A DNA stretch of 64,000 bases from Pagrus major (taxonomy: Eukaryota; Chordata; Actinopteri; Spariformes; Sparidae): positions 18,855,306 through 18,919,305 of the forward strand of contig NC_133215.1 of NCBI RefSeq assembly GCF_040436345.1, in the 5' to 3' direction. A program made the position numbers and the translations under genes. Of the stretch, positions 35,531 through 48,383 are shown piece by piece. The notes beneath the pieces are model-generated. The model made no database searches and had not been told where the DNA came from. It worked only from the letters and a program-made list of their open reading frames with translations. Positions within the stretch are counted from its first letter, which is position 1. Every line of letters starts with the position of its first letter.

Positions 35531-36260
35531 TGCTTCTCAACTCATAGGTTTTTCTTTTAATTTGTTACTCGCCCGTATGTACACCATCCAAAAAAAGCAT
35601 TGCTGGCAGCAGAATTGTGATCCATAGTTTAGTGTTCTTGTACAAAAATCTGTAAATCCAACACGCAATTACAGCTGTTTCACACCCACACTCTAAGGCT
35701 TGTATCAGCGCAACTTTCTATATTTGTTCCAAAGCCATTATCCCGGAAGATCAGCCACGTTTACAGCCTTCACAAAAAACATCACATTCACTGCCAATGA
35801 AAACATAACAAGCAAGCCAGAACTACTTGTGAATCGTATTTAGTCGAGCTGAGAATACCGTTCTGAATCATAATAACCAAGATTGGGATCTCTTCATTAC
35901 CAAAAGTCCCCCGTTCTTGCACTCACATTGCAATCCAGTCGGCTTTGCCACATTTTGCCTGCTCAAGTAAGCGGCAGCAATCAAGGCCCTGCCTGCTGGG
36001 CCCACTATAAGGCAGCTGTGCCTCATTACCAATCAGAAGAAAAAGAGAGACATGGCCCCTGGGAGACATCAGTTTGGACTGCAGTGATATGTGGAGATTA
36101 AGGATAGAGGATGCTCTCTCTCTTTCCTGTTTGTCTCGTGTTCTCTTCATCTGCATGTCATGCAAAACTTACTTCATGTCTGTGCCTTTGTTTCCTCTCT
36201 TTCTTAGCTTTCTTTGTTTCTACCTTTCTTCACATTACTCTTTTTTATTCATGGCGACAG

Positions 36261-36307
36261 ATTTTGGAGGATAACACCAGCATGATTTTGGAGGATAACA
36301 CCAGCAT
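36261..36307. repeat. 24-bp tandem duplication
   Basis: ATTTTGGAGGATAACACCAG followed by CATG is repeated almost twice in direct succession (period 24 bp). Confidence 0.9.
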
Positions 36308-36407
36308 AATAGCAATTTTCTTTTCCCATCACACATTGTTGCCAAAATGTATCACATCACAGTCAGAAGCTACCTCTGTCTGCTCTATTGCAGATACACC
36401 CTCCACC

Positions 36408-36920
36408 CAGTGATGGAAGAAGTATTGAGATATTTTATTCACGTAGAAGTAGCAATACCTCAGGGTAATATTACTCCATAGAAGTAAAAGGTCTTGTGTT
36501 AAAAAGCTTATTTAAGTAGAAAAGTATGCACAGCGAAATGTAGCCTATTTAAAGCATCAAAAGTACAAGTACACATTGGCACCAGAATGAAAAGTGTCAG
36601 TGTGACTTTATATTAATAGATTATTATTACGTAGAGGCCTACATTTTTGTGTAAGCAGCATTATAATTTGTAGCTTGTGAAAAATGCATGCATTGTATTT
36701 GATAAACTGAGCTTATGGTTTGTATGTAAAACCTTGATATTCAAAGTAACTAGCAACTTAAGTTATCAGATAAGTGTAGTGCAGTAACAAATGCAATGTT
36801 TACCTCTGAACTGAACTGTATTGGAGTAGAAGTCTTAATTAGCATGAAATGTTAATACAAGTACCTCAAAATTATACTTGAGTGCGGTACTTGCATTAGT
36901 GTACTTGCTTTCCACCATTG
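36408..36920. mobile_element. Non-autonomous hAT-like element
   Basis: It starts CAGTGATGGAAGAAGTA and ends TACTTGCTTTCCACCATTG. The ends are imperfect inverted repeats (CAGTGATGGAAGAAGTA versus CAATGGTGGAAAGCAAGTA). The flanking octamers CCTCCACC and CCTACATT share 5 of 8 bases, compatible with a decayed 8-bp target duplication as made by hAT transposases. The interior, with repeated AAGTA-type words, has no coding frame. Confidence 0.65.
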
Positions 36921-37136
36921 CCTACATTGCAGTTATTTTCAAAAAATACATTGAAAACAAGATGCAGCGCAGTGGCGGGCTCAGGATGTTTGAGGGGCAG
37001 GGGCAGAAAAAAAAGGACACCAGCTGTATGCGGTGGGGCACCAGTGTGTAGAAAGTACTGATACATTTATGATGAACTGGAAGGGAACCCAAGAGGGCAC
37101 TTTATCATGTTTGATCTACCATAGCGGCATCCAAGT

Positions 37137-37210
37137 GCAGAGTCACCCCTGAGGGCACTGTTGTGGCATTTGAAAAAAACTCACAAAAGTACCCTCAGGG
37201 GTGACTCTGC
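37137..37210. repeat. 74-nt near-perfect foldback
   Basis: The 30-nt arms at 37137-37166 and 37181-37210 are reverse complements at 27 positions, with two mismatches and one possible G-U pair. The outer 19 bp are perfect (GCAGAGTCACCCCTGAGGG). The terminal loop is about 14 nt. Immediately to the right is a second palindrome, TATTTACCA-G-TGGTAAATA (37211-37229). Confidence 0.95.
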
Positions 37211-38454
37211 TATTTACCAGTGGTAAATAGTCGATTGCTGCTTTATCTAATGTAATACATCATAGTGAACATATTGGGAACAGGGCCTGTGGTTCACATC
37301 CAGATTCATATTGGTTATTTCTAAACCTAGTAAATAAAGAATCATAGGCGGGATAATTGACCATCACCTTTTAAATCACTTTCTGAAGGTTATTATTATG
37401 ACCATTTAATTACCTTTTGTCAAATGCTTCTGACATCCCTTCCATTGTTTATCTTTGTTTCTTTCCTTCCTTATTTATTTCTATTTTTAATTTACTGAGC
37501 TTTGCAACAGTCCTTTGAAAGGAGCTATTTGAGATAGATGGAGCAGCCTACGTGCATCGGATATTTATTTGGTAAGTCCACTTTTCAGTCTTATGCAGTG
37601 AACCCAACAAACTAACAGCTTATTTGACAAACAGTTTGTTTGTGTGTTTTACTGATAATTGGGGTCAGAATTCATGCACATGGGCTACAACAATAGCAAC
37701 AAACAAACCAAATATAAGTTCAAAGAAAGTTAAAGGTGGAATTCTGTACAGACATAAGTCAGCTATTAAACACTGAAGACAGAGCAAGTTAAGTTTCAAA
37801 CATTTCCAAATTAAGGCTGTGGAAGATCAAGAAAAGCGAGCATAGAAGATAAAAGTACAGGTTATCTTGGTAAAAACATGAGGTGCCTGTGCATGATGTT
37901 TCTCGGCATATAAGAGAGAATGGATGCACATATTACAAGACAAGTAGCCTTTCAAATTTTTTCTTTTGCGCACAGCCAGCCCCATTATGCTTTCATGTAA
38001 GACCAGAGCTGTGTCACTGGACTTTTAATGAATTAACTATATACCAGACCCAACACTTATATCATCAGCTATCATCCTTATTACAGCTTAATAACATGTG
38101 CAATAACCCATTATTGGTGTTAAAGTTACACATATTAGGTGGGTAGGTAGGTCATTTTTAGTGAGTGGTGTAAGATATCATGAGCAAAGGTGGAAAAGCT
38201 ACACTGGTTCCATTTAGCACCCAGGACAGATTATTAAACTGGGAAAGGACACACTTCTATGGCTTCTTTTTTCTTTGCATGAAAAAGAGACAGGGTAGAC
38301 TTTGGTCTTTAGATTGAGATGAAAATCTGCTGAAACAGCCGAATGACTTTTTACTTCACTGTTTGTATTAGGTGAGATAGAATATACTGAAAACACATCA
38401 TGGTCACAAGTCACAATATTCCTTCATTGTAAAGTCAATATGCCTAAAAAGGAC

Positions 38455-38730
38455 TTAAAGATATAATATGTAGGAATTATGCGTTAAAATGTCTAAAAAC
38501 GATTAGACCTCTGTTATGTATTGTGTTGAGTTATGCACTGACATTATCCCAAGTGTTTCCGACAATGTCCAAACGCAGAGAAATTCACAAGTTTACTCAG
38601 GCTAACGCGTTAGTGCATTTCATGTGGTCGCCGCCGCTACTTCCGGGCTAGGGAAGTTGCCAAACTTCGGCTTTAAAACATTACATCATCTGTGCAGATT
38701 CAACAGGTCACCATGTCAACAGTAAAGCGA
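38455..38730. repeat. Probable interspersed repeat
   Basis: The passage around ATATAATATGTAGGAATTAT, GTCTAAAAACGATTAGACC and CATTATCCCAAGTGTTTCC has the look of a very common teleost dispersed repeat. No second copy is clear within this window, so both class and limits are uncertain. Confidence 0.4.
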
Positions 38731-40107
38731 GTTTGATGGCAGGTTCATTTGTGGTTAATTGTGTTAGCCTACTCATGCAGTGTTTATCTGCCCCGAAGTT
38801 TAATTTACTGTAAACTTGGTCGCTGCTGTAGTCAGGTTGATAAACAGGAGTGAAGATAAATCCACTTTTTATCCTCAAAGTTTAGAAGTGATCTCTGAGC
38901 TTTCTCTGTGTTAATGAGATTGGTTCTAAAGCTATACATGCTTAACAAGAGTTTATTTCATATTAATCATTTATCTATTGCACTGATATGATGCAGTACC
39001 CCTGCAGTATGTGAGAAACTACTACCATAGCACCTGTCATTCAACTCCAAGACGAACAGGGACAGTGAAGTTGGGTGAATCTGCAAGGCACCAAAGCTAA
39101 CATGCTGTAAGTTTTTGGGACCCATTAGTTCCACCTTTGAACAAACTATCACAGTGGCCAGATATAGTTTGGTAACGAGATCCTACTTTGGGAAGGTAGT
39201 GTGTCATCACAAAGTCAGAAACTGCACAGGTTTAAAATGCACTCCAATACTCCTGGAGCACTCCTTGCCACAGGAAAATGTTCATGAGTGTCATGAGGGT
39301 TGACAGTACATCTCTTCATTTGCACTGGCTTTCCTCCTGTGTGACCACGATCAATTATTAATTGAAAGTGTTTCTCTTTTTTTCAACCTTTGCTCCATTA
39401 TGTAGTTGGAATTATGCACGAGTTGCACATTTGGGATGATCTAATCAGTTTTTTCTTGCTAGAGAAACTCGATCAATTTAAAAGAAGAAAATGAATCCAT
39501 TTCAGAAAGTAATTTGACATGGGTCTGGCCTACTGTACTTGCTCTCCACAAAAGCGCACTGGCAGTAACCCAGCGTCTATCAGTCATATACACCAGTGGC
39601 TAGCCCTCTCTCTCTCTCTCTCTCTCTCAGCCATCCCGGCGATAGTCTAAATGTCAGTGTTTTCTGGGCTCCTAATGTGTTCCTAAAATAGTATCTCCAT
39701 TGCTGAGCCTCTGTGAAAAGGCACGCTCCAGAAAAGGCATAGTGAATCTGACTCACAGCAGAGGCAGCAGAAACACCATGCCATCCCAAAGCCAATTAAA
39801 CATGCATGGGGGTGTATGTGACCTCAAAAAAAAAAAAAAAAAAAGCCAATGGATGCTGGATGGCCACTCTCTCCCCCATCTTTTCCACTCTGTAGCTCAC
39901 CCTCTGTCACTCTTTTGCTTAAAGCCTTTCTTTTCTCCCTTTTTGCCAATTAGAGTGAATAATTCAGGGTGGCCTGTATGTACCTGTTAAGTGTTTTTCT
40001 TCCAATGAGCACACTCACGGAAAATTGAGGTGAGGAGACGACGAGTAAGAGGCTGGGCAGCGCAAGCAGATGAGCTGGCATGGAAAATGGATGGGCATTC
40101 ACACACT

Positions 40108-40111
<4 letters not shown>

Positions 40112-40139
<28 letters not shown>

Positions 40140-40157
40140 ACCACACACACACACACA
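40112..40157. repeat. CA microsatellite
   Basis: (CA)n with one ACC interruption. Confidence 0.9.
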
Positions 40158-42934
40158 TAGGTCAGCAGAGGGACCCCCAGTGCATTTTGATGTGTTTCCA
40201 GAGGTCAGTGCAAGGCTAGCCATTCAGACGCTATCATGATGTGGCTCAGAGAAAGACTAATTAGCTCTCTCTCCCAGCGAGGTTCTAATCAAAGAAGGAA
40301 TGGCCACATAATGATAGATGGAATCCCCGGACAATGCAATTAAAATTGAGTAATTTAATACAATAATTTAATTCCAATGACAGCACAGGAATTCTAGAAT
40401 GTGAGGTCATGTGTTCCATTCCATTCCATTCCATCAGAACCTAAACTAGATACCAGAATGGCGGGGAAATATGCCTCTTGTGCTTCATAATGCTCAACAG
40501 TGCAGAAGGAGGAAATGGGATGGAAATCTTGAAATGTCATACTGTATATGGATGGGCTGATTTTCCGCATTTAATCAAATTCAAACTCGGCTTTAAATGT
40601 CATAGTTGCCTTAATTAACAGAGACCACAATGTAATATCGGTTTCACAATGAGGGGGCTGCTTGTTACCGTGCCATTCATTCGCATTCATCGCTAACGCC
40701 GGATTCCGCTCGCATACCAGGTTGCATCCATCACGAAGCATTTAGGGACTGACTCACTGGGAGAAAAGAGCACACTGGTGAGCTTTAAATCTAAGTCAAT
40801 CAATCAAGCTTTGTTTCTAGATAAACATTGTTAAAACACCTGTATGGTATGAGCAAATGGCATCCGATGTTGAAGACTGTGAGATGTGGTTGATAGCTTG
40901 GGGGAAAAGCCAGTAATGTGGACTTTGAGTTATTTGTCAAAATCTCCTGATTTAATTCTATGACATCCTGGCTTGCTTGAATTTTCATCTTTTCTGTCTC
41001 TCAGCATCGCCTGAAGATTTACTGAAGTATTTCTGCACATGTACTTTTTCAACAACTCAGAACTATTTTGAGCTACGAGCGGCTTTCCAGGAAGTTATTC
41101 TGCACGTCTTGCTCTGTTTAGCTTTTTGTAGTCCCCTGCATTACAGTTGCCACATTTAGATTCCCTCGGCTTGCCACCGTCATTAATTAATCATATACAA
41201 TAAACAGATTGATTCCTTTAATTTATACTCCTACTCATGCTCGCAGTCTTCTGCCTTTGGTGTGTGAGCTGAGTCTGAGAGACGTGTCACCTTGTAAGAC
41301 ATACTGAATGCCTTCCCTTGAAGGAGGGAAACAGAGAGAGCGGGGAAGATAACACAGCCAGGCAGCACTAACCGATCAGAGCACTCCAGCAGAGATATGA
41401 CCCACATAGACCAACGCTCGTTTAATCAGCCTGCTACTAGCAGCATGGCGGGGAAGGAGAGAGAGAGGGAGGGACAGGGGGAGTGTGAGTGTTAGGTGGC
41501 TCCAGTTAATTTGAAAGAAAGCTAAAATACGTTTATAAAAAATGCAATTTCTTTCCACATTTTTTTCTGTCTCCTTTCCTCACACCACTGTTCCATCTTG
41601 CTCGCTCCTTCATTATTTTCCGTCTCTCCTGACTCTATTATTTTCTTTACTTTCCCTTCCATAAACCGAATCTATGATCAAAGCAGATAAGAAATGGTGA
41701 GAGGCCTCAATAACACACAGATACACTGAGAGAAGATTTGTGGTGGCACTGCAACAAATAAAAGACAATTTCATCAAGCTTTTGATATTCATCTGGAGCC
41801 AAATACTTATTTTTCCATTTCTCTTTTTACAAATATATTGGAAATTCATTGTAGGTCAAGCACTGATATTAACTGTCTGGGATGTGTTATGACCAGAGAT
41901 TATGACCATAAATTGTCTCTTTTCATATTGATAAAACAAATCTACAGCTACAACAAATAATACCCAAACCAACATCAGTCTGAGAGATATTTTAGGGAGT
42001 AGGTTGCAGTGTTAGTTGTTTTTGCACCAGTAACAAATAACCAACGGGTGTCAACATTGTCAACGTCTCGCAGAATGTATTTAGAAATATTGAGCTCTGA
42101 AAACCTAAAGTAGCAAGGATATTAGTGAATGGAAAGAAGTATGAACATCATTAGTGCCCTAAATGCACAGTATGTAATATTGAAATACATCAAAACTGTC
42201 ATGCAGAAATCAGCAATAACAATGTAACGTAGCTAGTTAGCTACCGAGACATCAGCAAACTGGTCGCCATTGTTTTATGCTTGTTATAAAGAAAAGGAAA
42301 TGACAGAGAGTTCTCATAACCCTTGGTTTGAAGTGTGCCAATGAAAAATCTCAGTTTGGATGGCCATTTAGCCCTAACACTTCACCTGACCCCTCAATCC
42401 CAACAGGAATCGGTGTACCCTACCCCTAGACGGGACCATGCAAAACAAAGGGCTAGGGCTAAGTGGTAGGAGGAAGGGGTGTAATGGGATTGGGCATTTC
42501 TCAGAGTGGCCTCAAGTTGAAGAAACTGTTTCTCTACTTGGAGAACAGTGGTCATATGTAACCCAAAGTTTTTTAACGGCCAGCACACACCTGGTCAACA
42601 CATATCTTCCAAATTTACCAGGATGTGCAACTATGCTATGTTCCACTGTCATCTCTCCAGAACAGCAGGAGTGGGGTAAGGGTAATAAAACCTTACCTTG
42701 ACTAAGGGCGTCAATTTAAGTGTGTCAAATGAGGCAATACACTGCCAGGAATACGAGCGATGCTGGCTTCCGAAAAATCAAGCTGCGAGGCCCAGTTTCA
42801 GAACGAGGTGGCGTATCAAAAAAAGTGAAACCTGCAAATATGCATGCTCATTGGAATCAAGATATTAACAAATCTACACTACATACACACCCTTTGGCCC
42901 GCAGGTACCGCCACAAACAAGAACTGCTGCTTAA

Positions 42935-43120
42935 CAGTCCAATTTGTAAGATAGTTGCTTTTGAGTCTCATTCCCAACTTGTCAGATACGGATACTTTGG
43001 CTTACCCAGGTGATTGACTGACACTTTGGGTTGGTAGGTAGGACCGTCCACCATCCGAAAGCATCACTAGTTGACGAGTTAGGAATGAGACTCTACAATC
43101 AACTGTCTTTTAAATTGTGA
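42935..43120. repeat. Decayed large inverted repeat
   Basis: The core arms 42963-42983 and 43073-43093 match as reverse complements at 19 of 21 positions. Pairing continues outward with gaps (CAATTTGTAAGATAGTTG against CAATTTAAAAGACAGTTG) and inward (GGATACTTTGG against TGATGCTTTCGG). This gives arms of roughly 80-90 nt around a short centre near 43028. Confidence 0.7.
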
Positions 43121-44815
43121 GATGCTATCAAAGTCTTGACAGTCTTGCAACATCACTATGGCCGAATGGGAGGAGCGTAGGGGCTCCTTGGTCGTGCCCT
43201 ACAGAAGCAAAATGACTGAAAAGGGTGCCCTAACAAGTTATATTCATTGAGTAGAAATGGGACTTCCAAGAGTCTAGAACACTTGGAAAAATGCGGGACC
43301 TCAAGGGCTGAGCCAGTGAGAGGATGTGCTGGATGGGAGAGGATGAACTGTCTTAGAAATATCCCACCTACTTGTGTGCAATGTCTCCCACACCTCCTAA
43401 TGTTAGTCAGTACCTTGGCTGGCAGCTACATTCACTCAGAGGCCAAGCTCAAAATTCAAGTCCAACTTTCTCTGTGTCTGTAATAAAAAGTTGTGCCAAG
43501 TAAGGGGGTCCCAGGTGGCCTAATCTTACTTCTGCAAGATTTCCGAGAACGACAGCATGTGTAGTCAATACAGAGCTCACATCCTCTCTCTGCACTCTTT
43601 GCAGGGGTGGTTGGAGGGAGGAAAGAAAGAAAGGAAAGGCATACAACCAAGGCCATCAATGGGTTTTGGCGTATTTTCCAAGGTGAGGGCAGTTGTTCCC
43701 CGGGGAGAAGAACAGCAGGCTGCAGTCTGTCTTTCCACTCTCTATGGGATTGTCCCTGCATGTGGACCATCCTCAGAGACACAAACGATCTTTGGGCCAT
43801 TTTAGAGAAGCACCTGCAAACCTAAACTGTAGGGTATGGCAGAGGGCTTGCTGTATTGTTCTCATTTGCAGCATATTGATATCCGGCAGGGAGAAAAAGA
43901 AGTAAAGCAGAACTTTCTCTTTTAGTGCACACAATCTTGTCCCTGGAGCAAGTATCCCAAATAGAATATACCTACTAATAATGATGTTATCATTAGGCCA
44001 CATTGAGAAGATCAGAATGCTGTTTATTTAATGTTTCCCCCTCTTTTCTCCCTAATTTGGTATGGGCATTTCCCTCAGTTGTTGCTTACTTTCACTCTTA
44101 GCCACACAGTTGGTGCGGACAGACCAACTTCCCTGAATTATCCACTAGTTTTGGTGCAAGGACATGATACCTCACCAGCTACCAATCCATGAACACTGCC
44201 AATTATGTTTGCCAAACCATGAGCACAGGTGCTGGGGATTTGACTCATTTCTTCAGTAATGGATGCTTGTTTTTTCCCCCATGCACTAACATGTATGCTT
44301 TACCCGTACTGACTTTCATAACTTTTAGGTGGCTGGAAAAGTAGATGGAGGTCATACCTGTTCCAAAACATACATGATCTTTAGACAACCATGATGTACA
44401 GCCAAACAAAGTGAATCTTGTAGTGTGATACCCCTTGCCTCTGTCTGACTTTCTAGTATCCTACTGTTGTGGCATTTGGCTGTACACTCTGTATTTACCT
44501 AAGTTGTAAAGGCTGTCCTCTTACACAAACATCTATTTCAAACACCAGCCTTAATCTCAACCTAGCCCTCAAGTGGCTATTCAAGGGCAGGTGCACAGGT
44601 GCTTTTATGTTGTGCATAGCCACTTCAAAGGTGGTTTGTGTGAACGTATCCTCATCCCCTGACCCTTGAGGGTCTGTACTTCACATGTATGGGATGTGTA
44701 AATAGATGAAGAGTTAGTCTCAATACAATTAAGAGCTATGGCATGCATATACTTTCTTTAAGACAGTCAACATTTCCCCCAGTAATTTCCTGATATTATT
44801 CTGTAAATGTTTACC

Positions 44816-44847
44816 TTCATATACATAAAGCTTTTTATGTATATGAA
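44816..44847. repeat. Short perfect hairpin
   Basis: TTCATATACATAAA (44816-44829) and TTTATGTATATGAA (44834-44847) pair perfectly across a 4-nt loop. AT-rich. Confidence 0.95.
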
Positions 44848-45227
44848 CATTAGTTGTTTTTACAGATTTCCAAAGAAAGGTAGAATTTCCCAGACTAAAA
44901 CAAAAGCACGTAGCAAAGTACTAGAAAACCTAAAGTATGTCATCACTAAATGGCTAGAAATGCATATTTGAAGTGAAATCACTTAACTCTGTGTTTGCAT
45001 TTCATTTCGCTGTAAAAACTGGTAACACTCAAGAGGCGGAAAACCGCGAAGCTATGTCAGTAATTTATTTGTTGGCAAACAACTTTCACTGTTACAACAA
45101 ATATTAGTTATGAGATCATTCAACTTGGAACCCATACAAAAAGAATAAATAATTAGCAATAATATTGTAATAATAATCATGATCATAATAATTTAAAAAA
45201 AGAACCATAAAACAAACCCAGTGCCAC

Positions 45228-47065
45228 TTTATTTACTCCTGCCTAAAGCCAGCTTTCTTTCCTCTAAGCTCGTTTTTGCTGTCTTTAAACCAATAAACAG
45301 ATAAATAAATAATTTCTCTCTTGGGGACATGGAGGGGGCTTGTGGGATACATGTGCAAGCTACACTTCATACACTTATGAAATCTTCTCCTAAATAAGTA
45401 AACATTGGCTTTCCACATTGGACAGTGCCGCTGTGTGCAGAGCTTTCACATCTTCAGTACACAAACATGGTGTAATCATGGCATTTCACAGGTGAGACCC
45501 ACTCTTTTTCAAATAGTGGAAATTCTCTTTTTTTTAAGTTTAGAGAATGACATTTATTATTCTCAGTATTCTTTTTTTCTGTACAATAAGTTCTAAACCA
45601 GCACAGCAAGGAAACGTCAATTAGTAAAATATTTGGCAATAGAGAGGATATGCTTCACAAACCATTCTCGTGTAACTCCAAATATCCATCTGCCTTAAGG
45701 AATGAAATGCTTTATTCAAGAAACAAATGAGATGAGTCCCACCTTCAGCAAAGACTAAAACGTAGCATTTCCATTTCATAACTTTGCCACTTCATTGTCC
45801 CTTTAGTTTTAAATCTACACAGTGGTAAAGTATATAGTAACAATTGATTTGCAAAATGTTAAGTGACAGTGGTGTTGCTATAAAAAGGACCAGAATGAAG
45901 TGTGCGCAGGGTATATGCGTATTGATTAAGGAGTGCTTAACTGTCTCTGTATGTACGAAAGAGTGACATGAAAGATTGTTCCTTGCTCGTTCTGCAGTCT
46001 ACACATGACCAGAACATGTCATGACATTTCAGAACAGTTCCACACACAGAAGGTTTGCAACGTAAAAATTAAAAAATAAAAGACTTGGTCATATGCAACA
46101 TTTGTATCTGTATCTGTATTCTGTACAATACATAGAAACAGTTTGTGATTTCTTTATAATCCTTTGATAACTGAAAACTTTTACAGAAGAAAGGAGAAGA
46201 AACGGAACCCATTCTTGTTTTTTTTTTTTTTTTTCTTTTTAAATTCAGTCTGTTGTAATATGATCTTCCTTCTTTGTTTTCAGTGAAATACACAGTAGCC
46301 GCAGTCACTACAACTTGCAGGAATGTTACACCAGCCCAGACAAAACTTCAGTTTAGCAGATACGAACAGGAAGAGAATTCAGAACATCAGCGTGATATGG
46401 GTACAGTTCGGTTGCCCAATAAAATAGTTTTCAGGGTGATCCGTAGTGAGGGCATATATCATACATCCTCCACTTGATTGGCAGGTAGTGGGGCGGAGCC
46501 TCTTTAAGGCCAGTTTATGTTGTGAACACCAGAGTTTAATTTCCTGCTCTACCCTTTGGAGAGGTGGAAACGTTATCCCAGTACGTGTCTTTAAGAGTGA
46601 GACAGAGAGACAGACATACAAACAAACAGACAGGCAGCTCCACGCCCCTGTAGTGGTGGTATTGGAGACTATATGCTATGATCTGCTAGAGGTCCATATT
46701 GGGGAACTTGTAGGGCTTCAGTCAATTCAAGATTCAAAATTAAAGTAACAGGTAGGGTAAAATTACACAATCCCTCCCCATTCCTCTCCTTTCCAGGTTG
46801 AATGTCCCATTTCTGTTTGATGTTCACAAAAAGTCTCTCAGAAACCGCCCTTTCAGTCTGCACCATTTATGACAATACATTCAGTCCCAGCTTCCACTTG
46901 ACCGGCGATATCTCAACCATATTGTCATGAGCCATAGTTAATGTCACACACAGCACATCAGTCCAGGGTGGCGGGGCCAGCTCAGTCGACAACACAGAAT
47001 GTTTTCATTGGAGGGTTGGAAGTGTGAGAGTAGGCTGGGGAGGGATAGAAGTCTCTTGATTGGCT
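45228..47065 (-). other. adgrl3: adgrl3 3' untranslated region (extent inferred)
   Basis: The region directly downstream of the latrophilin stop codon. On the minus strand, AATAAA signals occur at 45711-45716, 45553-45558 and 45228-45233, with another at 45064-45069. I cannot tell which is used, so the end given is provisional. It contains a homopolymer run (T on the plus strand, A in the transcript) near 46218-46234. Confidence 0.4.
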
Positions 47066-47709
47066 CTATAGACTGGTGACCAGGTGAGAAGGGTCTATGG
47101 GCGGCTCCTCAGGCGACGAATCAGACTCCTCCTTGCTTCCGGACACCATGTACCCATCACTGCCACCACGGCCCATGTGGTAGTAGCTCTGGAGCTCGTG
47201 AAGGTGATTCCTGGAGCCTAAGTTTGGCATGCTCTTATAATAGACGTCATCCAGCTCTGGAGCAGTGGCACTCTTACAGGGCTGCAGTTCCCCGGAGCTG
47301 TCTTCCTCTCCGTCTGTTAAACCATTCATCTGCCCATCTGGAAGGTCCGTCAACACTGGCATGCTGGTGTAAAGTGAGTCTCTGTGGTTGGGCGAATGCG
47401 TGTGCTCGTCAGTGTGCTCGTTGGTCAGCAGGGGGAAGAAGCTCTCGCTGGTCTCCTGGGGAATGCGCCGTGGCCGAGCGAAGCTGTGGGGAGGTGGCGG
47501 AGGTGGGGGGTGGCTGTCTGGTGGAGGAGGCCGTGGCGGCAGGAGCGGCGCGTTGGACTCCTCTCTGATAATCTCCAAACCCAGGTTTTCCTCATGGGGG
47601 AAGGCTGCAGGGTTGTCCAGCACCATGGGGCCATTGTCCTCTTTACTGCTGCCCACACAGCCACCAACTCCGCTGCTGCTGCTGCTGCTGCTGCCTCCTG
47701 CCATGCTCC
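47066..47709 (-). CDS. adgrl3: adgrl3 last coding exon: C-terminal cytoplasmic tail
   Basis: It encodes the distal intracellular tail of latrophilin-3, an adhesion GPCR of the neuronal plasma membrane. The acceptor TTTCAG/GG gives an exon start with two bases of a split codon (phase 1), followed by 213 codons and TAG at 47066-47068. Recognisable LPHN3 segments are ESFFPLLTNEH, RDSLYTSMP, DVYYKSMPNLGSRNH and the terminal LVTSL. In latrophilins the C-terminal PDZ ligand is known to bind Shank proteins. Unusual here are a poly-Ser run near the exon start, encoded by AGC codons (47672-47694), and two proline runs (PPRPPPP and a 7-Pro run) that the mammalian tail as I recall it lacks. The LPHN3 assignment over LPHN1/2 rests on the FFPLLTNEH and SRNH words. 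Confidence 0.93.
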
Positions 47710-48383
47710 CTGAAAGACCCAGGCAGGAATAATAGTTACAGCACTGCTCTGCTCATTTTAGAAAAAGGGGCAGTGTTTTTGCTTGTATGGTGACGTGGTG
47801 ATGATTCTAGCGTTCCACAGAAGAGATTCCAGCTTTAACTACTCAGTGTTTTCAATTAACATAATTTATCCATAAATAACAAATGTATTATAATTTTATG
47901 GTGAATCTCGGACACCGAAGACAGCTAAGAGGATAGTGAGTATTGGACTTACATATGCCAGGTGGCCAGAAACACGACTCTTAGACAATGTTTCTCAGCA
48001 TCTGCTGGACCGAAAATTATGGGACTGTACACTAGCAAGTTTGCCATTAATTTTGAAAGGTGACAATATTCCAGTGTTTTGTTCACAGGTGGTTTCAGCT
48101 GCCTCCAAGTGGCCAAAAAGTCAAGTATTGCAGGTTTAACATATTCATTTACAGCACCTGTGCATGTCAAAAAAACAAAGCACGTAACGAAACGCCAAAC
48201 ACTGTTCCTAGCGTTAGACACCCGCTCTAGTTAAAATATGAGACAGAAAAAGCGTTTAGGCAACCCAACTTATGGAAGGTGCTCTATTTCAGCTCTATTT
48301 GTGAGGTTTTCGAGTAGTGTGTCTATCGAGATAAAACCGTGTGTGACTATCTAAACGTGTAATTTGAAAATCAAAACAGTCAC

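Larger units (their letters stand above)
38731..45227. other. Non-coding region downstream of adgrl3
   Basis: No protein-like frame was found. It contains a CT run (39606-39628), an A19 run (39826-39844), a CA run (40112-40157), a CCATT tandem near 40414-40432, the foldback block at 42935-43120 and a hairpin at 44816-44847. The stretch 40540-40720 is non-repetitive and could be conserved regulatory DNA, but that cannot be judged without comparison. Confidence 0.5.

Noticed and set aside
42438-43905. A cluster of overlapping 70-114 codon frames on both strands
   Set aside because: No frame matches a known protein or dominates over the others, and the block holds a large inverted repeat; treated as non-coding.
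48295-48383. Continuation of the adgrl3 exon frame past the donor
   Set aside because: The residues after ANGG lose similarity to latrophilins, a GTGACT donor lies exactly there, and phases then fit the next exon.
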